Below, in pieces: positions 8,778 to 16,934 of a stretch of DNA of 35,254 nucleotides. Position numbers and translations under genes: made by a program. Source of the stretch: an uncultured Oscillochloris sp. (GTDB taxonomy: Bacteria > Chloroflexota > Chloroflexia > Chloroflexales > Chloroflexaceae). Where the stretch lies: positions 1-35,254 of the forward strand of contig CAIWXH010000732.1 of assembly GCA_903916565.1 (NCBI GenBank), given 5' to 3'. The first letter of the stretch is position 1. Each line of letters starts with the position of its first letter. The notes under the pieces were generated by a model. It worked only from the letters and a program-made list of their open reading frames with translations, was not told the origin of the DNA and did not search any database.

Positions 8778-9581
8778 ATGCGCCTCTTTACTGGCTTGGC
8801 GCTTGTTGTGCTGGTGAGTCTTGGGAGCGTCGGCTGTACGCGGCAGCAACCGTTAGCTGAAGAGGTGTCTCCAGTGGAATTGAACAGCTTGGCCCAAAAG
8901 AGCATCTTTTTCGGTCACCAGTCGGTGGGGTGGAATATCATTCAGGGCATTGAGGAGACGCTCAAAGCGCAGCCGACGGTGACGCTGACCATTAGACAGG
9001 CTGAGCGCATTGACGCGACGCAGGGGCCGGCGTTCGTCCATGCGGAAATCGGCCAGAATTACGACCCGCTATCGAAGCTCCAAGCCTTCGAGCGCCTCGT
9101 GCGGGCTGGGATTGGCGACCGGGCGCAGATCGCGTTTTTCAAATTCTGCTACGTCGATTTCGACAAAAACACGGATGTTGATCAGCTTTTTACAGCCTAT
9201 CAGCAGACCATGGCCGATCTGAGTCAGGCGTACCCGCAGACGACCTTTGTCTACGTTACGGCACCGCTGATGGCACCGGAACAGGGGGCCAAAGCGCTGC
9301 TCAAGCGCCTGCTTGGGCGCAACGACGAGGCGCTGGCCAATCTGAAGCGGCATCAGTTCAACGAGCGCTTGCGGCGCGCGTACGCGGGCAACGCGGCGCT
9401 CTTTGATCTGGCCGCGCTCGAAGCAACCTACCCCGACGGCACGCTCTGCACGGTCACGGTGGCGAATCAGACGGTTCCGTGTCTGATCGTCGAGTATACG
9501 GACGACGGTGGGCATCTGAACGGGCTGGGACGCCAAGTGGTTGCGGCACAACTCCTGAAGTTTCTGGCCAAGCTGGATTAA
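8778..9581 (+). CDS. Lipoprotein, SGNH/GDSL-hydrolase-like
   Basis: Signal peptide with lipobox-like LGSVGC; FFGHQSVGWNIIQGI block and late DDGGHLNGLGRQVVAAQLL block suggest an SGNH-like fold (tentative). Confidence 0.6.
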   Translation: MRLFTGLALVVLVSLGSVGCTRQQPLAEEVSPVELNSLAQKSIFFGHQSVGWNIIQGIEETLKAQPTVTLTIRQAERIDATQGPAFVHAEIGQNYDPLSKLQAFERLVRAGIGDRAQIAFFKFCYVDFDKNTDVDQLFTAYQQTMADLSQAYPQTTFVYVTAPLMAPEQGAKALLKRLLGRNDEALANLKRHQFNERLRRAYAGNAALFDLAALEATYPDGTLCTVTVANQTVPCLIVEYTDDGGHLNGLGRQVVAAQLLKFLAKLD

Positions 9582-9660
9582 GGTTTCAGGTGCTAGGGTT
9601 CAGGTTTCAGGTGCTAGGTTGCAGGTTTCAGGTGCTAGGTTGCAGGTTTCAGGCCGAACG
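9581..9660 (+). repeat. R1 copy B containing about three 21-bp tandem units
   Basis: aggtttcaggtgctagggttc / aggtttcaggtgctaggttgc / aggtttcaggtgctaggttgc / aggtttcaggccgaacg. Confidence 0.85.
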
Positions 9661-9683
9661 CAGCAGCATAAGGATTATCAGCC

Positions 9684-10325
9684 ATGGATTGCACACGCAG
9701 CGTCGTACATGAAGATGGTGCGACGTATCGTCGCAGCAGGCACACGATCCTCCAGCGGCTGCGCGCCTATCTCAGGGGCCAGCGCTCGCAGGTGCATGGC
9801 AAGACCCTGCTGGCCTACGCGCTCTGTGCGCCCTTGCCGAAATATGTAGGGGCCGAGATCCGGGCCGCGATTCTCCGCCGTATCGGGTTCACGATTGGGG
9901 CCAATTCAGGCTTCTTTGGCACTCCGACGCTTTTTGGCACCGGTGACTACTATAAGCGCCTGGTGATTGGCAGCGACTGCTGGATCAATCTTGGCTGTTA
10001 CCTGGAGCTAAACGCGCTCGTCCAGCTTGGGGATCACGTCAATATTGGCCCGGATGTGATGATTCTGACCGGCTCGCACGAGATGGGCACGGAGGGGTGC
10101 CGTGCGGGCCGGTTTACGACGCTGCCGGTGACGATTGATAGCGGGGCCTGGATCGGTGCGCGCTGTGTTATTCTGCCAGGGGTGACGATTGGCAAAGGCG
10201 CGGTGATCGCTGCCGGGACGACGGTTCACCGTGACGTGCCGCCAAACATCATAATGATCGGCACGCAGGGCATGCCCATTGACAAGTGGATGGCGCTGAC
10301 CAAAGCGGGCGCTGCTACCCGGTGA
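9684..10325 (+). CDS. Hexapeptide-repeat (left-handed beta-helix) acyltransferase
   Basis: [39 protein letters not shown]...[47 protein letters not shown], typical acetyltransferase hexapeptide repeats. Confidence 0.9.
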   Translation: MDCTRSVVHEDGATYRRSRHTILQRLRAYLRGQRSQVHGKTLLAYALCAPLPKYVGAEIRAAILRRIGFTIGANSGFFGTPTLFGTGDYYKRLVIGSDCWINLGCYLELNALVQLGDHVNIGPDVMILTGSHEMGTEGCRAGRFTTLPVTIDSGAWIGARCVILPGVTIGKGAVIAAGTTVHRDVPPNIIMIGTQGMPIDKWMALTKAGAATR

Positions 10326-10443
10326 AGCGCGTTCGCGCCAAGCCGCCTGCGCCAATGGGGTAACGTACGCCTGCTATCATTCCCTTGCCAGGGGTGGATG
10401 GCCTGTGTTTGGGTCGTCTACCCTGGATCGCAAAGGCATCGCT

Positions 10444-13400
10444 ATGGCCCCTAAGACCGGCTCACTCCCCGACGAGCGCGAACGACTGGCTGCGCTGTAC
10501 CGCTATCACATCCTCGACACCCCGGCTGAAAGCGACTTCGACGCCTTGGTTCAGTTGGCCGCCGCGATCTGTGCGGTGCCGATGGCTGCGATCAGCTTGA
10601 TTGACCTCGACCGGCAGTGGTTCAAAGCGTCGGTCGGGCTTGCGGTGGCAGAGACGCCCCGCGCCATCAGTTTCTGCGCGCACGCGATTATGCGGCCCAC
10701 CGAGGTGCTGTTGGTCGCTGATGCCCATGCCGACGAGCGCTTCCGTGATAACCCGCTGGTGACGGGCGAACCATACCTCCGCTTCTACGCTGGCGCACCG
10801 CTCGTGACCGCCGAGGGCTACGCCCTTGGCTCGCTCTGCGTGCTTGATTGCGAGACCCGCGAGCTTACCCCGCTCCAACTGAATGCGCTCAAGGTCATCG
10901 CGCAGCAGGTCGTGATGCAGATGGAGCAGCGGCGGCAGATTACGCTGCTGCAAGAGGCAGGGGCTGCCCGCGAGGCGAGCGAGCGGCACACCCAACAGCT
11001 TGTGGCCGAGCTACAGCGGCAGACCCAAACCCTTACCCTGCTTGATCAGGTGCGTACTAGCCTGGCCCACGAGGTTGAGCTTGCGGCGGTGCTGCGGACG
11101 ATTGTCGAGGCGAGCGCGACGGTTTTCGGCTACCCCTTTGCGAGCCTCTACCTGCGTCAACACGAGCTGCTGCTGCTTCAGCATCAGGTTGGCTACGCCG
11201 AACCCATTCGGGAGATTCCGCTTACCCGAGGGGTGATGGGGCGCGTTGCGCGCAGCGGCAGGCCCATTCTGCTCACCGACGTGAGCGCGTTCCCTGATTT
11301 CGTGGCCGCCGCCGCCGCAATTGTTGGCGAGGTGGCCGTCCCGCTGTGGATGCGCGGCGAGGTGGTCGGCGTGCTAAATGTCGAGAGCACCACCCCAGGC
11401 GCGTTGGGGCAGGCCGATCTCGATCTGCTGCTTACGCTGGCTGACCATGCGACCATCGCGCTTGAGCGTGCCCGGCTCTACGGGGATCTCCAAAGCACGC
11501 TCCGCGAGACGCTGCTGCTCAACCGGGTGATCACTGTCGCCGCCAGCGCCCCTGACCACATCGCGGTGCTGAATGTCGCCTGTGCCGAGTTGGCCCGTGC
11601 GTTGGATGTGCCGCAAGCGGCCTGCGCCCTCTTCAACGAGCCGCGCACGCACCTGACGGTGGTGAGCGAATATTGTGCGCCGGGGCGACCTTCGGGCTTG
11701 GGGTCGGTCATCCCGATGGTTGGCAATGTCCTGACTGAACTCGTACTCAGCCAGCGCTCGCCCGTGCAGGTGCCCGATATTCACACCGATCCGCGCACCG
11801 CCGCGACCGCCGCGCTCTTCGACCATCGCGGCACGGCGGCCATTCTGCTGTTGCCGCTGATTGTGCAGGACGAGATTGTCGGCACGATTGGCTTCGACTC
11901 ACTTACGCCGCGCTTTTTCACGCTTGAAGAGATCGCGCTGGCCCAGGCGGTCACCTGGACGGTTGGGCCAGCGCTAGAGAATGTGCAGCTTACGGCGGCG
12001 CTCAAGGCCGAGCTAGACGAGCGTGCGCGCACCGAGGTGGCCTTGCGCGAGGCGAAAGAGTCGGCGGAGGCGGCGACCCGCGCCAAGTCAGAGTTTTTGG
12101 CGAACATGAGCCACGAGATTCGCACGCCGATGAATGCGGTGATCGGCATGACCGGCCTGCTGCTCGACACCGAGCTGAACTATGAGCAGCGCGATTTCGT
12201 CGAGACAATTCGGAGCAGCGGCGATGCGCTGCTGACGATCATTAACGACATCCTCGACTTCTCGAAGATCGAGTCAGGGAAACTCGACCTTGAGCAGGCA
12301 CCCTTCGACCTGCGCGATTGTCTGGAGGCGTCGCTTGATCTGGTCGCCGCCCGCGCCGCCGAGAAGGGGCTTGACCTCGCCTACATGATCGCGTCCGAGG
12401 TGCCGCACACCGTGGTGGGCGATGTCACCCGCGTGCGGCAGATCCTCGTCAACCTACTCAGTAACGCGGTCAAATTTACGCCCACCGGCGAGGTGGTGCT
12501 TGCGGTCGCGATGCAGCACGAGGCGGGCCAGCCGAGCCGCATCCTGTTCAGCGTGCGCGACACCGGCATTGGCATCCCGGCGTCGCGGATGGATCGACTC
12601 TTTCGGGCCTTCAGCCAAGTGGACGCCTCGACCACGCGCCAGTACGGCGGCACCGGACTGGGGCTGGCGATCAGTCGGCGCCTCTGCGCGCTGATGGGCG
12701 GCGAGATGTGGGTTGAGAGCGAGGAGGGCGTGGGGACGACCTTTTTCTTCACCGTGACGGCCCCGGCGGCGATGGCCCCGCCGCGCATCTATCTGCGCGG
12801 CACGGTGCCCCAATTGGCCGGCAAGCGGCTGCTGGTGGTGGACGACAATGCGACCAACCGCCAAATCCTGACCCTTCAGGCCGAGGCATGGGGCATGCGG
12901 GTGCGGGCTGCGGCCTCTGGGAACGAGGCCATGGTCTGGCTTGAGCAGAGCGACCACTTTGATCTGGCGGTGCTTGATATGCAGATGCCAGAGATGGATG
13001 GGGTGCAACTAGCGACCGCGATCCATGCGCGGCGGCTGCCGTACAATTTGCCGCTGGTCTTGCTCACCTCGTTCGGGCGGCGCGAAGAAGATCTGAGTAC
13101 GGGGCACTTTGTCGCCAGCCTGACCAAGCCCGTCAAGGCGGCGCAGCTCTATGATATTTTGCTCAACGTGCTGAGTGATTCGGTCGCCCACCGCAGCCCC
13201 GCCCCGCCGCAGGTCACCTTCGACACCACGATGGCGACGCGGCACCCGCTGCGCCTCTTGCTGGCTGAAGACAATGTGATCAACCAGCGCGTGGCGATCA
13301 AGACCTTGGAGCGGATGGGCTACCGGGCCGACGTGGCGGCCAACGGCTTTGAGGTACTCGACGCGCTTTCGCGCCAGCGGTATGACGTGGTGCTGATGGA

Positions 13401-14019
13401 TGTGCAGATGCCCGAACTGGATGGCCTTGAGGCGACGCGGCGCATCGATTACGAGGTGCCACCCGCGCGACGGCCCTATATCATTGCGATGACCGCGAAC
13501 GCGATGCAGGGCGACCGCGAACGCTGTCTGGAGGCCGGGATGGACGATTATATCAGCAAGCCGGTGCGCGTCGAGGAGTTGGTGGCTGCGCTGGAGCGGA
13601 GCGCGGCCCGTCAGGATGGGGTGCGCTCTGAGGCAGCCCTTGCCAGTGCGCCGGGGGCGCTGATTGATCGTACGGTGCTTGATCAGCTCCAGGTGAGCTT
13701 GGGCGGTGGCGATCCAAGCATCGTGGCCGAGCTGATCGATCTGTTCTTTATTGAAACCCCTAAGCAACTCGCCGAGCTAGGGCAGGCGTTGCAGACCCAC
13801 GCCACCACCGACGCCATTCGCGCCGTCCATACCCTGAAGGCCAACGCGGCCATTCTTGGCGCACACGCCCTTGCGCTGCTCAGCGCCGAGTTGGAGGAGC
13901 TGGCGACACAGGGCGATCTATCCATCGTGCAGGCCCGTCTCGCCGAGCTTACGGGGACGCACGCCGACGCCTTCGCCGCGCTAGAGGCGCTGCGCCCAGC
14001 GTATCTTGCGCGGCCATGA
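10444..14019 (+). CDS. Hybrid sensor histidine kinase: GAF domains, HisKA, HATPase_c, two REC domains, C-terminal Hpt
   Basis: [22 protein letters not shown] (H-box), [12 protein letters not shown], two REC domains ([11 protein letters not shown]...; [11 protein letters not shown]...[14 protein letters not shown]), Hpt [14 protein letters not shown]. Confidence 0.95.
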   Translation: MAPKTGSLPDERERLAALYRYHILDTPAESDFDALVQLAAAICAVPMAAISLIDLDRQWFKASVGLAVAETPRAISFCAHAIMRPTEVLLVADAHADERFRDNPLVTGEPYLRFYAGAPLVTAEGYALGSLCVLDCETRELTPLQLNALKVIAQQVVMQMEQRRQITLLQEAGAAREASERHTQQLVAELQRQTQTLTLLDQVRTSLAHEVELAAVLRTIVEASATVFGYPFASLYLRQHELLLLQHQVGYAEPIREIPLTRGVMGRVARSGRPILLTDVSAFPDFVAAAAAIVGEVAVPLWMRGEVVGVLNVESTTPGALGQADLDLLLTLADHATIALERARLYGDLQSTLRETLLLNRVITVAASAPDHIAVLNVACAELARALDVPQAACALFNEPRTHLTVVSEYCAPGRPSGLGSVIPMVGNVLTELVLSQRSPVQVPDIHTDPRTAATAALFDHRGTAAILLLPLIVQDEIVGTIGFDSLTPRFFTLEEIALAQAVTWTVGPALENVQLTAALKAELDERARTEVALREAKESAEAATRAKSEFLANMSHEIRTPMNAVIGMTGLLLDTELNYEQRDFVETIRSSGDALLTIINDILDFSKIESGKLDLEQAPFDLRDCLEASLDLVAARAAEKGLDLAYMIASEVPHTVVGDVTRVRQILVNLLSNAVKFTPTGEVVLAVAMQHEAGQPSRILFSVRDTGIGIPASRMDRLFRAFSQVDASTTRQYGGTGLGLAISRRLCALMGGEMWVESEEGVGTTFFFTVTAPAAMAPPRIYLRGTVPQLAGKRLLVVDDNATNRQILTLQAEAWGMRVRAAASGNEAMVWLEQSDHFDLAVLDMQMPEMDGVQLATAIHARRLPYNLPLVLLTSFGRREEDLSTGHFVASLTKPVKAAQLYDILLNVLSDSVAHRSPAPPQVTFDTTMATRHPLRLLLAEDNVINQRVAIKTLERMGYRADVAANGFEVLDALSRQRYDVVLMDVQMPELDGLEATRRIDYEVPPARRPYIIAMTANAMQGDRERCLEAGMDDYISKPVRVEELVAALERSAARQDGVRSEAALASAPGALIDRTVLDQLQVSLGGGDPSIVAELIDLFFIETPKQLAELGQALQTHATTDAIRAVHTLKANAAILGAHALALLSAELEELATQGDLSIVQARLAELTGTHADAFAALEALRPAYLARP

Positions 14020-14058
14020 GTGCCGGCACGGGTGCTGGCTGCGTAGTGTACAATCTAT

Positions 14059-14096
14059 GTGACGTTGGGGCGCACCGTTCTGTGCCCCAACGTCAC
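14059..14096. other. Hairpin between kinase and CpaE-like gene
   Basis: gtgacgttggggc ... gccccaacgtcac: 13-bp perfect stem, 12-nt spacer that can extend the stem; no T-tract. Confidence 0.75.
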
Positions 14097-14183
14097 ACGG
14101 GTGTAAAGCGCTTCATCGGGGCGGTATCGCTCTGCCATGTTCATGCCATCGCTGCCAGCAGGTGCCGAGTACCGAAACAACGT

Positions 14184-15398
14184 ATGGCTATGGTGCCACG
14201 AATTTTACAGGTCGATGACGACCCGCTCACGCTGACCTATGTCGGTCGGATTTTGCGTACGGCTGGCTATGATGTGGTGACGGCGCGCAATGGAGCCGAG
14301 GCGCTGGCCCAGGTTGATAGCATCACCCCCGACCTCATTCTCCTTGATGTGCTGATGCCCGGCATTGACGGCTACGAAGTTTGCCGCCAACTGCGCCGTC
14401 GGCAGCCGCTCGCGCATGTGCCGATCCTGATGCTCACGGGGCACGACACCCTCGCCGAGCGGCTTAAAGGCTTTGATGCCGGTGCCGACAACTATCTCAG
14501 CAAGCCGGTGCATCCCGACGAGCTTCAGATTTTGGTGAAGGCGCTGCTGCAGCGCACGGCCCCCGAGGGTGGAAGTGCGCCGACGCAGCTTGCGCGGACG
14601 ATTGCCGTCTTTTCGCTGCGCGGCGGGGCCGGGGTTTCGAGCATCGCGGTGAACGTGGCGGTGGGCTTGGCGCAACTCTGGGGCAGCCGCACCACGCTGG
14701 TCGATCTGGCGCTGACCAATGGGCAGAGCGCGCTGATGCTCGATCTGCCGCTGCGGAATACCTGGGCCGAGCTTGCGCCGATTACGAATGCGGAGATCGA
14801 CGCCGAACTGCTTGAGGTAGTACTCCAGCCGCACGCAAGCCGCGTGCGCGTGCTGGCCGCGCCCCCGCGCCCCGATCTCAACGAGCTGATTACGGGCGAG
14901 AAAGTCACCCACGTTCTCGCGTTGCTCAAGGCGTCGAGCGCCTGTATGGTCATCGATACGGCGCATGACTTTACCGATCCTACCCTGGCTGGCCTCGACG
15001 CCGCCGATCAGATTGTGCTGGTCGTGGCCCCCGAGATGGCCTCGGTGCGCGCTGCCTCGTGCGCGCTCAAGGTCTTCCAGTCGCTGGGCTACTTGTCCGA
15101 GAAGGTCACGTTGGCGCTCAACTGGACGTTCGAGCGCAACGGGCTGGCGCGCAGAGAGATTGAGACGAGCCTGGGCCAGAGCTTCAGTCTGCTGATCCCC
15201 TTCGCCGCCGATGCCTTTGTCACCGCGATCAACACGGGCGTGCCGCCGGTGATCGGGCTGCCGAAATCGCCGCTTGGCGCGCTCTTCGAGGATATTGCCT
15301 TTATGCTCAGCAGCGCCGAGCAGCGGGCGCTGCGGCCAGGCCAGCCGACCCCCGCATGGCAGCGCGTCGCCCAGCGGGCGCAGCAGCGCCAACGCTAG
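14184..15398 (+). CDS. Response regulator receiver fused to CpaE-like MinD/ParA-type ATPase (Flp pilus assembly type)
   Basis: REC: ILQVDDDPLTLTYVGRIL...DLILLDVLMPGIDGYEV...LSKPVHPDEL; then IAVFSLRGGAGVSSIAVNVAVGLAQLWGSRTTLVDL, a deviant Walker A. ATG at 14184 favoured over the ORF start at 14016. Confidence 0.88.
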   Translation: MAMVPRILQVDDDPLTLTYVGRILRTAGYDVVTARNGAEALAQVDSITPDLILLDVLMPGIDGYEVCRQLRRRQPLAHVPILMLTGHDTLAERLKGFDAGADNYLSKPVHPDELQILVKALLQRTAPEGGSAPTQLARTIAVFSLRGGAGVSSIAVNVAVGLAQLWGSRTTLVDLALTNGQSALMLDLPLRNTWAELAPITNAEIDAELLEVVLQPHASRVRVLAAPPRPDLNELITGEKVTHVLALLKASSACMVIDTAHDFTDPTLAGLDAADQIVLVVAPEMASVRAASCALKVFQSLGYLSEKVTLALNWTFERNGLARREIETSLGQSFSLLIPFAADAFVTAINTGVPPVIGLPKSPLGALFEDIAFMLSSAEQRALRPGQPTPAWQRVAQRAQQRQR

Positions 15399-15400
15399 AG

Positions 15401-15456
15401 CCAGGTGTCAGGTGTCAGGGTGTCAGGTGTCAGTCCAAGCGCAGCACCTTGTCTAC
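15401..15456 (+). repeat. R1-related copy E
   Basis: ccaggtgtcaggtgtcagggtgtcaggtgtcagtccaagcgcagcaccttgtct. Confidence 0.6.
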
Positions 15457-15486
15457 CTGCGACTGAGCGCCCCCAGGAGTTTTTTT

Positions 15487-16173
15487 ATGCGTCAAGCGCC
15501 TCAGCGCGCGCGACCGGGTCAGTCGCTGGTCGAGATTGGTCTGTTGCTGGCCCTGATCGCGGCGGTCGCCGTGGTTGGGCTTGGGGTTACCGGCACCAGC
15601 ATTCGGACGGTGCTGTGTAATGTGGGGCGCACGTTTGGCGGGGGCGGGAGCTGCGGCACGCTCTTTAGCGATGACTTCACCAATCTGAAGGCGTGGCAGA
15701 TCGCCGCTGGCACCTGGGCCAGTGTTGATGGCGTCCTCACTGGTGGCCCCAGCGAGGGTCGGATCTTCACCCCGCTTGCCGCGAATGACTACGTGATCGA
15801 TGTTGATACGACCCACCTTGCCCAAGGGAATGGCTACGGGGTCTTCTTTCGTATCCAGGATTTCGGTAAAATCAATGGCTACTCGTTCCAGTACGACCCT
15901 GGCCTGGGCGGCTTTGCTTTTCGGAAATGGGTGGGTGGCAGCGAGATTTCCGCGCCGCTAGCCTTTGTCAAGGCACCGGCGGGGTACGATTGGTATGCGG
16001 CCAACCGCAAGCTCCAGCTTACGGTAAGCGGCGACACCTTCACCGCCTTGGTCGATGGGCAGGCGGTGCTTACGACCAAAGATAGCACCTACGCGGCTGG
16101 GGGCATGGGCTTTCGCACCTGGGATAGCACCAAAGCCAGTTTTGACAACCTGACGGTGCGCGCTGTCCCCTGA
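15487..16173 (+). CDS. Flp/type IVb pilin-like N-terminus fused to a concanavalin/LamG-like jelly-roll domain
   Basis: MRQAPQRARPGQSLVEIGLLLALIAAVAVVGLGVTGTSI resembles the Flp G-Q-S-L-V-E prepilin helix; then FSDDFTNLKAWQIAAGTWASVDGVLTGG...YVIDVDTTHLAQGNGYGVFFRIQDFGKINGYSFQYD...GGMGFRTWDSTKASFDNLTVRAVP, typical jelly-roll pattern. Confidence 0.75.
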   Translation: MRQAPQRARPGQSLVEIGLLLALIAAVAVVGLGVTGTSIRTVLCNVGRTFGGGGSCGTLFSDDFTNLKAWQIAAGTWASVDGVLTGGPSEGRIFTPLAANDYVIDVDTTHLAQGNGYGVFFRIQDFGKINGYSFQYDPGLGGFAFRKWVGGSEISAPLAFVKAPAGYDWYAANRKLQLTVSGDTFTALVDGQAVLTTKDSTYAAGGMGFRTWDSTKASFDNLTVRAVP

Positions 16174-16197
16174 TCTGGCCGTGCGCCGCAGCGAAGG

Positions 16198-16292
16198 CAA
16201 GGTTTCAGGGGCCGGGTTTCAGGTTTCAGGCCGAGCGCATCAATAAGCGCTACACGTACCAGAACTGTCAAGCTGCTACGAACCTTGTTTAA
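16198..16292 (+). repeat. R1 copy C (near full length)
   Basis: caaggtttcaggggccgggtttcaggtttcaggccgagcgcatcaataagcgct...ctacgaaccttgttt. Confidence 0.8.
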
Positions 16293-16305
16293 GCGAACAT
16301 AATCT

Positions 16306-16743
16306 ATGCCGTTTGAACGCTCACCCTCGCTGAAAGATTTCGCCCAAGGGATGCCGCCGAAGCTGCCGGATTCAGCGTGGAAGCAGCGCTGGATTCGGCT
16401 TGCGATTGTCGTCTTGAGCCTCGTGCTTGGCGGGCTGATTCTGCTGAATGTGACCCGGAGCCGCGTGATCGAGCGCATCAGCGGGAGCGGGACAGTCACC
16501 GGCCTGGTGCTGGATGCGCGTGGGCAGCCCGCCGTCGCCGAGATCCTCATTGAGCGAACGGCGCTGGTGACGCAGTCCGACCCGAGTGGCCGCTTTACGC
16601 TGCCGGGGGTTCCGGTGGGCCAGCAGTTGCTGGTCGTGGCGCACACTGGGGTTGGGGTCGAGTACCCGATTGTTGCGGTTGCGGGCGCAAGCGTTGATGT
16701 GGGCACCATGCGCGTCGAGACGACGGCGGTTCCCGTGCCGTAG
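16306..16743 (+). CDS. Single-pass membrane protein with carboxypeptidase-regulatory-like (CNA-B/CarboxypepD_reg) domain
   Basis: TM helix RLAIVVLSLVLGGLILLNV; GTVTGLVLDARGQPAVAEILIERTALVTQSDPSGRFTLPGVPVGQQLLVVAHTG. Confidence 0.7.
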   Translation: MPFERSPSLKDFAQGMPPKLPDSAWKQRWIRLAIVVLSLVLGGLILLNVTRSRVIERISGSGTVTGLVLDARGQPAVAEILIERTALVTQSDPSGRFTLPGVPVGQQLLVVAHTGVGVEYPIVAVAGASVDVGTMRVETTAVPVP

Positions 16744-16934
16744 CACCAGGCTTAGGCCACGTCGGCGGAAATGGGCGGCAGTTTTTTTACCACGAAGCGC
16801 ACGAAGATCACGAAGGCTGCACCACCGCACAGAAGCCACGTTTGTTCGCGGTCAATTTTAGCGAAGGTATTGCGGCAGGATTTCAGGGCGGGCGGGGCTT
16901 ACCATGAAACCCTGCCACAATCGAGCTTTCCGCT

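Noticed and set aside
9581-9660. CRISPR-like or iteron array
   Set aside because: Units are contiguous 21-bp tandem repeats without spacers and belong to the dispersed R1 family.
2966-10325. Standard PKS/NRPS cluster or true dlt operon
   Set aside because: No ketosynthase, condensation, thioesterase or DltB/MBOAT gene visible; only the carrier-protein logic is shared.
14205-15392. Antisense ORF (395 aa) opposite the CpaE-like gene
   Set aside because: Shadow ORF with no domain signal.
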